DNA of 26,345 nt from positions 1-26,345 of the forward strand of contig JAICKM010000014.1 of assembly GCA_025927935.1 (NCBI GenBank). The letters run 5' to 3'. This document shows, in pieces, positions 15,664 to 24,300 of the stretch. This DNA comes from Chloroflexia bacterium. Its GTDB lineage: Bacteria; Chloroflexota; Chloroflexia; QHBQ01; JADMIH01. Made by a program: the position numbers and the translations under genes. The notes beneath the pieces were generated by a model. It did not search any database, was not told the DNA's origin, and saw only the letters and a list, made by a program, of their open reading frames with translations. Position 1 is the first letter of the stretch. Every line of letters begins with the position of its first letter.

Positions 15664-15789
15664 ATGCTGCCATTGCGCGGGTTTCTGCTCACAGTCCTCC
15701 TCCTACTAATCACCACAACGTTGACTGCTTTTGCCGGCAGGTGTAAGCTGGGTCATCATAGATCGAAGTGCATGATCAGGTTGGAGTAA
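15664..15789 (+). CDS. Possible 41-aa peptide with signal-like hydrophobic segment
   Basis: ATG at 15664 starts MLPLRGFLLTVLLLLITTT and continues through LTAFAG to a basic, cysteine-containing tail (RCKLGHHRSKC), with a stop at 15787. The profile is that of a signal peptide with an A-F-A cleavage site and a tiny mature part. There is no clear ribosome-binding site and I recognise no family. It may be the stump of a secreted protein or chance; it ends 24 bases before the gluconolactonase start and overlaps its putative promoter. Confidence 0.25.
   Translation: MLPLRGFLLTVLLLLITTTLTAFAGRCKLGHHRSKCMIRLE
15721..15749 (+). promoter_or_regulatory. Putative promoter of the SMP-30/gluconolactonase gene
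   Basis: TTGACT (15721-15726, 5/6 to -35 consensus), a 17-bp spacer, then TAAGCT (15744-15749, 3/6 to -10 consensus). The start site would be near 15756, about 58 nt before the ATG at 15814. The weak -10 keeps confidence low. Confidence 0.35.
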
Positions 15790-15813
15790 TTGGACAAGCA
15801 GGAGGATGCGAGA

Positions 15814-16680
15814 ATGCCAAACGAAGCTCTTACGCCCCATGCGCGCACGCTATTGACGGGACTCGCTATCGGGGAGTCGCCTCGCTGGCACGCGGGCCGC
15901 TTATGGTTCTGTAATTGGGGCACGCAGGAAGTCGTCGCTGTTGATGACCATGGCCACAGCGAGGTAATCACACATGTGCCCACCGATATGCCGGCCGGTA
16001 TCGACTGGCTGCCCGATGGTCGTCTGCTTATGGTGTCGGGGCGTGAAGCGCGCGTCTTGCGCCAGGAACCCGACGGCTCACTGATCACGCACGCCGCCTT
16101 GCAGAGCCGGGTGGATATCTGTAATGAGATCGTGGTCGATGGGCGCGGTAATATTTATGTCAACGGGAGCGCCTTTGATCCCACGGCCAGCCAACCATTC
16201 GGGCCGGGCCTGCTCTTCCTGGTTGCCCCGGATGGATCCATAACACAGGTGGCCGACAACCTCGCTTTCCCCAATGGCATGGTCGTGACGCCCGACAACT
16301 CGACGCTCATCATCGCGGAGTCCTACAGCCACTGCTTGTCCGCGTTCGCCATTGCCCACGATGGCAGCCTCAGCAATAGACGGGTCTGGGCGGCACTGGG
16401 CGACGATGCGCCCGACGGCAGCTGCCTGGACGCCGAAAGCGCGATCTGGTATGCCGACGTGGGACACCAGCATTGCGTCCGGGTGCGCGAAGGGGGTAAG
16501 GTTCTGCAAACGGTGCAGGTGGATCGCGGCTGCTTCGCCTGTATGCTCGGCGGTGCCGACAAGCAGACGCTGTTCATCATGGCCGCCGAATGGCGCGGCT
16601 TTGCGAACGTGGATCCCGCCCAGCGCACCGGCCAGGTATTGAGCGTAGCCGCGCCAGCTGCGCACGCGGGGTGGCCGTAA
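15814..16680 (+). CDS. SMP-30/gluconolactonase-family protein (six-bladed propeller lactonase)
   Basis: A 288-aa protein with the metal-site residues of the family: E21 in GESPRW, N104 in DICNEI, N154 in FPNGM and D201 in PDGSCLD. Blade motifs include WLPDGRLLMVSG, VDGRGNIYVNG and SAIWYADVG. Members hydrolyse sugar lactones or related esters using Ca2+ or Zn2+; the physiological substrate is not readable here. No signal peptide is present. The frame opens eight codons earlier (TTG at 15790), but AGGAGG lies eight bases before the ATG at 15814. The gene is transcribed alone and converges with the cyclase gene. Confidence 0.9.
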   Translation: MPNEALTPHARTLLTGLAIGESPRWHAGRLWFCNWGTQEVVAVDDHGHSEVITHVPTDMPAGIDWLPDGRLLMVSGREARVLRQEPDGSLITHAALQSRVDICNEIVVDGRGNIYVNGSAFDPTASQPFGPGLLFLVAPDGSITQVADNLAFPNGMVVTPDNSTLIIAESYSHCLSAFAIAHDGSLSNRRVWAALGDDAPDGSCLDAESAIWYADVGHQHCVRVREGGKVLQTVQVDRGCFACMLGGADKQTLFIMAAEWRGFANVDPAQRTGQVLSVAAPAAHAGWP

Positions 16681-17011
16681 AAGGCAGAGCGAAATGCGGT
16701 TTGGCGCGGGTTAGCGAAGCGGGGAGGCATCCCGTTAGGGATGATCACGGCATGCTGGTATAAGCCCCACCGGTAAACACAACGCGCCCGCTAGACATCC
16801 CAATACGATCTGCTAATCGACGCATAGAGATCTAATATCCGTACTGCTTGAAGAACCTGGGTACTACATCGGGTTTGTGTGGCAACCGCGTCACCATCTG
16901 GTGGCAGGGCCTATCGCGTACCGCCCATTGTACGCTGGGGCTATCTATTCGCCTTCGGCATCGCCGGGGTATCGACCAACGACCTCAGGGCGGCGGGCAG
17001 CACGGGCGCTT
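16681..17011. other. 331-bp convergent intergenic region
   Basis: The region lies between the 3' ends of the gluconolactonase and the cyclase protein. The only structure seen is a short hairpin, CATCCC-GTTA-GGGATG (16728-16743), without a T-run. An AT-richer patch runs near 16790-16860. Plus-strand frames around 16900-16980 give short hydrophobic-looking stretches but nothing I can match, so no gene is called. Confidence 0.6.
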
Positions 17012-20000
17012 TCAGCACTTTTGTTGCGGAAGCAAGGAGGGCGGAGCCACTATCGCATCGGGGAACAGGGCGGCGGCGGCCTGGAGATCGATCCGGGCAT
17101 CCAGCTTGCGGAAAGTTGCCACCGCCGTGGCCCAGAGCGCCCGGGCCGCGACGGGGCGGCCGGTGGCGAGGTACAGCCGGGCGACCGTGAGCCGGCAGCG
17201 GGCCAGTTCATACTCCTGGTCGGCGTCTTCCAGGATGGGCAACGCCTGCGCCAGGTACGGCGCGGCGCCCGCCACGTCGTCACGGGCCAGGGCGATTTCA
17301 CCCAGCAGGTGTAGGCTGGTCGCCTCTTCCACCCGCATCGCTAGCTCCCGCGCCCGCGTCAGGGCCTGGCGGGCATGGTCAACGGCCCGCTCGTAGTCGG
17401 CCCCGCACAAGGCGGCAGCGGCGAAATGGCGATCCAGTTCGGGCAGGAAATCGCGGGCATCGGCCTGCGCGTAAAAGGCCCGGCTCAACTCCAGGTGGGT
17501 GCGCGCCTGGTCAATCTCTCCCCGCCGCACGTACGTGGCCCCCAGGTTCATGTGCAAGGCCCCGCGCACATAGGGGGAGCCGCCGATTTGCTCCAGAATT
17601 TGCAGCGACCGCTGGTAGTCGGCCAGGGCATCGTCCAGGCGGCCCTGGTTCAGCGCGATGCCCCCCAGGTTGTTCTGGACAAAGGCGAGCGTATAGATGT
17701 CGCCCGTCTGGTTGAAGACACGCCCGGCGCGCCGATAGTACTCAGCGGCCCGGCGCCAATCGCCGAAGTTAAAATAGGCGTTAGCAAGGCCGTTTTCTGC
17801 CATCGCCTGGCCGTAAATGTTCTCGTTCTCCTCATAGAGGGCGCGGGTCTTTTCAAAGTAGTGGACGGCTTCGCGGTTGTTGCCCTGGATGACCGAGATG
17901 ACGGCCCGGCTGTTGCAGGCGAAGGCCAGGGCTTCCTTGTCGCCCAGCCGCGCCGCTACCTGCATCGCCTCCTCCCCCTGAGCGATGGCCTGTTCGTAGT
18001 TGCCCTGGCGCATGTTGATCAGCCCGGCAATTGCCAGCATCTCGGCCCGCGTCGAACTCTGCTGGTCGCCCAGCACGACCAGGCCCTGGCGGATCCAGTC
18101 AAGCGCGGCGGCGTATTCCGCCCGGTTCTCGTACAGGCGGGCGATCCAGCGACAGGCGCGCGTCTGAGCTTCCCGGTCCCCTTGTTGCCCGGCCAGTGCC
18201 AGCGCGGCGTGTAGATGCGCCAGCGCGGGTTCATACTGGCAAATCGCAGTGAGGATCTGGCCCAGGTTGCCGTGGATCTGTAGGCGCTGGACACTGGTGG
18301 TATCCGCGGGCAGCTTCTCGGTGCAGCGTAGCGCCTTCTCGAAGTGGGCAATCGCCTCGTGGTTGGCGAACAGCTTTTGCGCCCGGCTCCCGGCCTCCAT
18401 TAGGTGGGCCAGTGCCCGCGCCCAGTCTTCTCCCAGGTAGCTGTGATAGGCAAGCTGGTCAATGGGCGCCGGGATCACCGCGGCCAGCGCCCGGCTGATC
18501 GCCTGGTGGAGTTGCCGCCGCTGATCGAAGAGGAGCGTTTCGTAGGCCACGTCGCGGGTAATGTTGTGCTTGAACATATAGGCGGTATCGGGCGGCGGCA
18601 CCTCCCGGCGCGCAAAATCGCGCTCCTCCATAACAGCGATCTGCTCGCCCAGGGCGGCGAGTGGCGATTGCAGCGGGTGGGACCGGGCTAGCAGCGCCAG
18701 CCCGAAGATCCGCCCGATGACGCTGGCGACCTTCAGCGTCAGCTTGGCCGCTTCGGGCAACCGGTCGAGGCGGCTCAACACCGCCCCCTGGATCGAGTCG
18801 GGCAGTCCGAGTTGGAGCGCCGGGAGCGGGGTGGCGGGCGCGAGCACCCATTCGCCCTCCTGGCGGACCAGGCTGTTGGCGTGGCGTAGCGCCTCCAGCA
18901 TTGGCCCCGCCAGGGTCCAGCGGCCATCCTCGCCCGGTTCAATGCGCGCCGATTCGCGGAGTGCGTCAATCATCTCTTCGACAAAGAAGGGATTCCCTTG
19001 CGTTTCAGACTGGATTAGTGCCGTCAGCAAGGGGTCCGCCGGTCTGCCCAATCGGCTCACGATCAACCCCGCGACCGCCGCAGGAGAGAGTTCGGCCAGG
19101 TTGAGCCGGGTGTGTAACGGGCTATCCTGCAGTTCGGGCAGGATCGTCTGGCCCGCCAGTGGGGGTCGGTGGGTCACGACCAGCAGAACCCGCGCGGGCG
19201 CCAGTGCCCGTGCCAACGCCACCGTTAGCCCCTGCGATGCCTCGTCCAGCCAATGCACATCGTCCAGCAGCAGCAGCAGCGGGCGGGCTTGTGCCCAGGC
19301 GCGCAGGATCTCGCCGATCAACTCGACCAGGGCACGCTGGCGCAGGCGCGGCTCGAAGGCGGCGGTCGTGGCGTTGTCCGGGATGGGCAGCTCCAGCAGA
19401 TCACCCAGCAAAGGCAAGCGCAGTAGCAAGGTGGGATTGATCCCGCCGACGATTTGCTCGATGTGAGCCACGCGCCGCGCCGGAGTCTCTTGCGGGCTGG
19501 CACCGAGCACGGCGGGGAGGTCGAGCAGCGCGGTGAACACCTGCCGCCAGGGGGCGTAGGCGGTGTGTTGGGTGGTGCTCTGGCAGGCTCCGACCGCGCC
19601 CTGGAACCCTTGCGCGGCGGCCCGGTCGAGCAGCGCGGCGGCCAGATGGCTCTTGCCCACGCCGGTCGGGCCTTCCAACCGCAGGATACGCCCGGTCCCC
19701 CCGGCGACTGCCGCCACCACCTGCATTAGCTGGTCGATCTCCGCGTCGCGCCCGACCAGCGGGGCGGCGAAGAAACGAGCCGTGCGCTGCGGCGATGCTG
19801 CCTTGCGGTCATGCACCAGCGAAACCGGCACCGGCCGGCTCTTGCCCTTCACACTGAGCGGGCCGATAAACTCCAGTTCGTAGAGCTGGCCCACCACGCC
19901 GGCGATGGCCGGACTGATCATGATCTGGCCGGGCGCGGCGCGGCTCATCAGGCGGGCGGCCAGGTTGGCGTGGTCACCCATCATATCGTAGGTGTGGGCG

Positions 20001-21091
20001 CTCGGGCTGCCATAGGCCCCCACCCGCATGCGCCCCCGGCTGATGCCGATCTGCACCGTGGTGATGTAGCGCAACTCGGCGGGGAGGGAGCGCAGTTCGA
20101 GGGCCGCCGCCACGGCGCGGCTGGCGTCGTCGTCGTGGGCCACCGGCGCGCCGAAGGCGGCGTGGAGATAGCTCCCCTTGTCGCCCATGGCGAGCTTGAG
20201 CAGCGCGCCGTCATAGCGGCTGACGATCTGCTGCACCCAGCGGACGAAAGCGTCGAGCTTTCGATCCACGCTGGCGTCGGCATCATAATCGAGACCGGCA
20301 AAGCGCAGGAAGAGCGCCACCGCCGGGCGCAGTTCGGCCAGGAATGGCCCCTGGCCGGCCAGCAGCCGCTGGTAGACCGGCGCCAGCAGCCAGGGACGCA
20401 CCTGTTCCTCGGTCAATGCGTCCGGTGCAACGGGCGCCCAGGGATCAGCAGCCACCGGGCCGTTCAGTCCGGCGACCACCGCGAAGCGCGCCCCGCCGTT
20501 CCGGGCCTGCCGCCACTCCTGCACGGTGAGCAGGCCACCCAGGTTGGTCACGACTTCCGCGCCGACGACGACGTCGCCTTGCTCGGCCTGCTGCTCGGCC
20601 TCAGCCATGCGAAAGATGGTGGCCCCGGCCAGGACATCGATCCGCTGCACCAGCGGATCGCCGACCTGGAAACGGCGCGCCGGGCCGGCCGCGACCGCCA
20701 CCTTGATAGCCAGGGTAATGGCGCGGCTCGACGGCGTCGTTAGCGCGCCGATCTGCCGCACGACCTGTTGCACGGCCAGCGCACAGGTAACCGCCCGCCG
20801 GCCATCGTCGGCGTCGAACCAGCAGGTGATCGCATCGCCGGCAAAGCCGATCACGCTGCCGCGATAGCGGTCTACCTCATCGATGATCCGGCTGTAGATC
20901 AGGTTAAGCTGGCGCGTCAGCTCTTCCGCGCCCCGTTGTGGGCCGAGTTCCCGCGCCAGGGCTTCGGTTAGCGGGGTGAAGCCGGAGATGTCGGCAAAGA
21001 GCGCCGCGCCCGCCGTCATCGTGGGTAGCTCCCGGCCGGCCGCCAGCGCCTGGCGGCGGTCCATTGGGATGTACGGGGCTGCCGCGTCCAT
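17012..21091 (-). CDS. Soluble adenylyl cyclase-like protein: two class III cyclase domains, AAA/STAND ATPase, TPR repeats
   Basis: A 1359-aa protein. Residues about 28-190 are a first cyclase domain with metal aspartates D34 (ALFADISGF) and D86 (GFAGDAI). Residues about 255-427 are a second domain ending in YDMMGDHANLAARLMSRA, supplying the transition-state pair N376 and R380, with K299 before GDKG. One composite active site is therefore expected, as in animal soluble adenylyl cyclase. The ATPase has Walker A EGPTGVGK (473-480) and Walker B LLLLLDDVHWLDE (605-617), followed by STAND-type helical regions. From about residue 930 tetratricopeptide repeats run to the C terminus. Start: AAGGAG six bases before the ATG. 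There is no membrane segment. It would make cAMP (or cGMP) in response to an unknown ligand; the product is unproven. Confidence 0.88.
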   Translation of the reverse strand: MDAAAPYIPMDRRQALAAGRELPTMTAGAALFADISGFTPLTEALARELGPQRGAEELTRQLNLIYSRIIDEVDRYRGSVIGFAGDAITCWFDADDGRRAVTCALAVQQVVRQIGALTTPSSRAITLAIKVAVAAGPARRFQVGDPLVQRIDVLAGATIFRMAEAEQQAEQGDVVVGAEVVTNLGGLLTVQEWRQARNGGARFAVVAGLNGPVAADPWAPVAPDALTEEQVRPWLLAPVYQRLLAGQGPFLAELRPAVALFLRFAGLDYDADASVDRKLDAFVRWVQQIVSRYDGALLKLAMGDKGSYLHAAFGAPVAHDDDASRAVAAALELRSLPAELRYITTVQIGISRGRMRVGAYGSPSAHTYDMMGDHANLAARLMSRAAPGQIMISPAIAGVVGQLYELEFIGPLSVKGKSRPVPVSLVHDRKAASPQRTARFFAAPLVGRDAEIDQLMQVVAAVAGGTGRILRLEGPTGVGKSHLAAALLDRAAAQGFQGAVGACQSTTQHTAYAPWRQVFTALLDLPAVLGASPQETPARRVAHIEQIVGGINPTLLLRLPLLGDLLELPIPDNATTAAFEPRLRQRALVELIGEILRAWAQARPLLLLLDDVHWLDEASQGLTVALARALAPARVLLVVTHRPPLAGQTILPELQDSPLHTRLNLAELSPAAVAGLIVSRLGRPADPLLTALIQSETQGNPFFVEEMIDALRESARIEPGEDGRWTLAGPMLEALRHANSLVRQEGEWVLAPATPLPALQLGLPDSIQGAVLSRLDRLPEAAKLTLKVASVIGRIFGLALLARSHPLQSPLAALGEQIAVMEERDFARREVPPPDTAYMFKHNITRDVAYETLLFDQRRQLHQAISRALAAVIPAPIDQLAYHSYLGEDWARALAHLMEAGSRAQKLFANHEAIAHFEKALRCTEKLPADTTSVQRLQIHGNLGQILTAICQYEPALAHLHAALALAGQQGDREAQTRACRWIARLYENRAEYAAALDWIRQGLVVLGDQQSSTRAEMLAIAGLINMRQGNYEQAIAQGEEAMQVAARLGDKEALAFACNSRAVISVIQGNNREAVHYFEKTRALYEENENIYGQAMAENGLANAYFNFGDWRRAAEYYRRAGRVFNQTGDIYTLAFVQNNLGGIALNQGRLDDALADYQRSLQILEQIGGSPYVRGALHMNLGATYVRRGEIDQARTHLELSRAFYAQADARDFLPELDRHFAAAALCGADYERAVDHARQALTRARELAMRVEEATSLHLLGEIALARDDVAGAAPYLAQALPILEDADQEYELARCRLTVARLYLATGRPVAARALWATAVATFRKLDARIDLQAAAALFPDAIVAPPSLLPQQKC

Positions 21092-21114
21092 CGTCCGCTC
21101 CTTCTTTCAGTCTC

Positions 21115-21120
21115 ATTATA
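21115..21120 (-). promoter_or_regulatory. -10 box of the cyclase gene
   Basis: A perfect TATAAT on the minus strand, 24 bases before the ATG at 21091, with no recognisable -35 at 16-19 bp. The sequence from GCTATAATGAGACTG to GGAGCGGACGATG closely follows the leader of the LuxR-linked blocks (7718-7797, 14450-14493). The predicted leader is about 18 nt and includes AAGGAG. Confidence 0.6.
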
Positions 21121-21173
21121 GCACACGCTAGATCGCGCGGTTCGGCACCCATGATCGGGCCGCCATTTTGTAG

Positions 21174-21179
21174 TATAAT
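21174..21179 (+). promoter_or_regulatory. -10-like TATAAT upstream of the secreted C25 peptidase gene
   Basis: A perfect TATAAT on the plus strand at 21174-21179 without a clear -35. It would give a leader of about 180 nt before the ATG at 21367, long enough to hold the hairpin at 21270-21300. It lies 54 bp beyond the divergent cyclase -10. Confidence 0.4.
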
Positions 21180-21269
21180 ATCTCCCAGATACCAACAGCC
21201 AGAATCACCACGACCGCCGTTGCCATCTTTTTCCACTCAAGATCAACCCGGGACTCAGGGCCGGTCATA

Positions 21270-21300
21270 TGCCGCCTTATAGCTGCCCCCTAAGACGGCA
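21270..21300 (+). promoter_or_regulatory. Leader hairpin upstream of the secreted C25 peptidase gene
   Basis: TGCCGCCTTA (21270-21279) pairs with TAAGACGGCA (21291-21300) around an 11-nt loop, a 10-bp stem with one mismatch. It ends 66 bases before the ATG. No T-run follows. It could be an attenuator, an RNA stability element or a DNA operator; none is established. Confidence 0.4.
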
Positions 21301-21366
21301 GTTGGCGCGCCGCGGCAAACCAGCCCATCGCCACCTTAAGGGCCGTGAAGTCTGAAAGGGGTCCCC

Positions 21367-24300
21367 ATGTCCACCCGCCCCCCGTCGTACCCTCGCGTCG
21401 TGCGGAACATCCTGCCCGTCCTCGCGCTGCTTGGCCTCTTGCTCCTTGCTACTACCCCACCACCCGCCCGCGCTACCGTCTATAATATTGCCGACGGCGA
21501 CGTGGCCGCTCTGCTGGCGGCGATCCAGTTCGTACACGGCAACAGCGAGGTTACCGTCAACCTGGCCTCCAATGGCACCTACACCTTCGAGCAGCAGGTG
21601 GGCGGGGCCACGCTCAGCACGATCATCAACGCTAGCCTGACCATCAACGGCAACGGCGCAACCATCGCCCGGAGCAGCGCGTCCGGTACCCCGGCGTTCA
21701 ACTTCTTCTCGATTGGCGAGGGAACGCTGACACTGAAGGATCTGACTCTGCGCAACGGCAGCGGGACCGACGGCGGGGCCATCGAGTCCAGCGCCTGTAA
21801 CCTGCGCCTGACCAACGTGACTTTCAGCGGCAATCACGCCGGCGGCAACGGCGGTGCACTGGCCCTCAGTTCCTGCACCGTGGATATGACCACCGTCACC
21901 TTCAGCGACAATCACGCCACCGGTAACGGTGGCGCGCTTTCGCTGGACGCGAACACCGGCACCGCGATCCGCGATTCCTCCTTCCTGAATAACAGCGCTG
22001 GCGGCGATGGCGGCGGTATTAACAACGAAGGTCAGTTGTCGGTGGATAACAGCACCTTCCGCGACAACAGCGGGCAGAACGGCGGCGCGCTCGCCCTGGC
22101 CGAGCAAACCGACAACACGGCGTCGATCACCAACAGCACCTTCAGCACAAACACCGCCACCAACGGTGGCGCGCTACTGCTGAGCGGACCCAACACCGTC
22201 GCCGTAGGCAACAGCATCCTAAGCGGCAACCATGCCGGCTATGGCGGGGCCATCTATGGTACCGGGATCCAGATGAGCGTGGACCGGAGCCTGATCATCA
22301 GCAACACAGCTGAGTTCCAGGGCGGCGGCATCTACCTGCCCGGCCGCCTGACGATTCAATTCAGCACGCTGGCCGCTAATACTGCCGGCGCGGGTTCCCC
22401 CGCCAGCGGGCAGCAGGGCGGCGGTATCTACGCGGCCACCGGTTCCACCCTGGCCTGCACGTCGTGTACAATCCGCGATAACCAGGCGGGCGATCAGGGC
22501 GGCGGTCTCTACTTGGCACGCCTGCAACTGGACAGCGAGATTACGGCATACGGCTTCACCGCGTCCACCATCAACGGCAATAGCGCCGTGACCGAGGGCG
22601 GTGGGGTCTATCTCGCCGGCACCAATTACCGGCCCGGTCCCGGCGTCCCGCCCCATGTGAATTTTGAACAGAGCACGATCAGCGGCAACACCGCCGCGAC
22701 GGGTGGCGGCCTCTACGTGCGGGGCGGCCCGCTGGGCGCGAACGAAGAGCTGGTGCGGACCTTCCTGTACTTTACCACGGTCGCCGCCAACCAGGCGAGC
22801 ACGGCGGGAGGTGGGGTCCACAACGGCGGCCTGCTGATGCTGACGCAACCAACCGAAGGCACGACCTGGCAGGGCGGAAACAGCCTCCTCGCCGGCAACA
22901 GCGCTCCGACCGGCCCTGACGTGGATGGCACAGTGACCAGCGGCGGCTATAACCTGATTGGCAACAGCAGCGGCGGCAGCGGCTTTGTCGCCGGCGACCT
23001 GCTCAATGTGGACCCGCAGATCGGGCCGTTGCTCTACAACGGCGGCCCAACCCTGACCCATGCCCTGCTGCCCGGATCGCCCGCCATCAACGCAGGAGCG
23101 CCCGGCCAGTGTTCCGCCTTCCTGACCGACCAGCGCGGCCTGCCTCGCACAGACCAGGCATGTGACATAGGGGCCTACGAGGTCGGCAACACTTCGCGGC
23201 GCACCGCGCAGGTGCTGAGCGGAACGACCACGGATTCCGCCGCCTTCCTCGGCGACAGCAACTGGTTCAAGATCCCCGTCAGCGACCCTGACTCGGTGAT
23301 CACCGTCACCCTCGGTTCGCCCGGCGACTACGACCTCTATCTCTTCGCGCCCAAAGTGGACGAGGAAACGGGCCAACTGCGCGACATCGGCCAGCTTAAC
23401 AACATCGGTGCGCTGGCCGACATCGGCCAACTCAACAATATCGGCCAACTGAACAACATCGGCGTGATCGACAACGTCGGGCAACTCAACAACATCGGCC
23501 AACTGAACAACATCGGTGGCCTGAACACCATCGGTCAGCTTAACAACATCGGACAGTTGAGCGACATCAGCCAACTCAACAGCATCGGCCAGTTGAACAA
23601 CATCGGCCAACTCAATAATATCGGCCAGTTGAACAACATCGGCCAACTCAATAATATCGGCCAGTTGAACAACATCAGCCAACTCAACATCGGCGCGACC
23701 GCGATCGCCACCGACACTGACGAAGTGGGCACGCTGGTAGCGGCCTCGGCCACCGCCGGCAGCGGTAACGAGACCATCACTTACGACGTGCATGAACTAC
23801 ACGGGAACTACTACGCGGTGGTGGCCCCACATAACTTAGAGGCCATCGGCCAGCTATTCGACATCGGCGCCACGGTCATGGCGCCCGGTGGCGCGCCCCC
23901 GCCGATCACGCCCGCGCCGACCGGGTTCACCCCGCCCGCCACCGACCCCAGCGTGCAAACGCTGATCCTGACCAACCAATCACGCTTCGCCGCCCTTTAC
24001 CCAGGCGATCCCGGCACCGCCGGCCTGCCCGCCGCCCTGGCCGCGCTGGCCGCCAATTCCAACGTCCACGGGGTAGTGGTTAATCTCGACAGCTATACGC
24101 CGATCAACAATGCCTATGCGCTGTGGGACAGCCAGCCCACCAACCCGCAAGCGGCCAACTATGTCGCCTGGAACATCAAATCGCTTCTCTACAGCCAGGC
24201 CCAGGCCTATCCGAACCTAAAGTACCTGGTTCTGGCCGGGAGCGACCCGATCATCCCGGCGCGGCGCATCGCCGACACCACGCTGCTGGCGAACGAGCGC

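Noticed and set aside
19811..20743. A 310-codon plus-strand frame opposite the cyclase gene
   Set aside because: The His/Arg-rich composition is typical of a shadow of GC-rich coding sequence, and the minus strand carries the cyclase motifs.
21300..21366. Cyclic-di-GMP (GEMM-I) riboswitch suggested by GGCAAACC at 21315-21322
   Set aside because: The second conserved element (GCAAAGCC) and the paired stems of the aptamer are missing.
22219..23793. A 524-codon open frame on the minus strand opposite the secreted peptidase gene
   Set aside because: It is in register with the plus-strand codons and its repetitive ELADVVQLAD-type product is just the complement of the QLNNIG array; the plus strand has signal peptide, domains and catalytic motifs.
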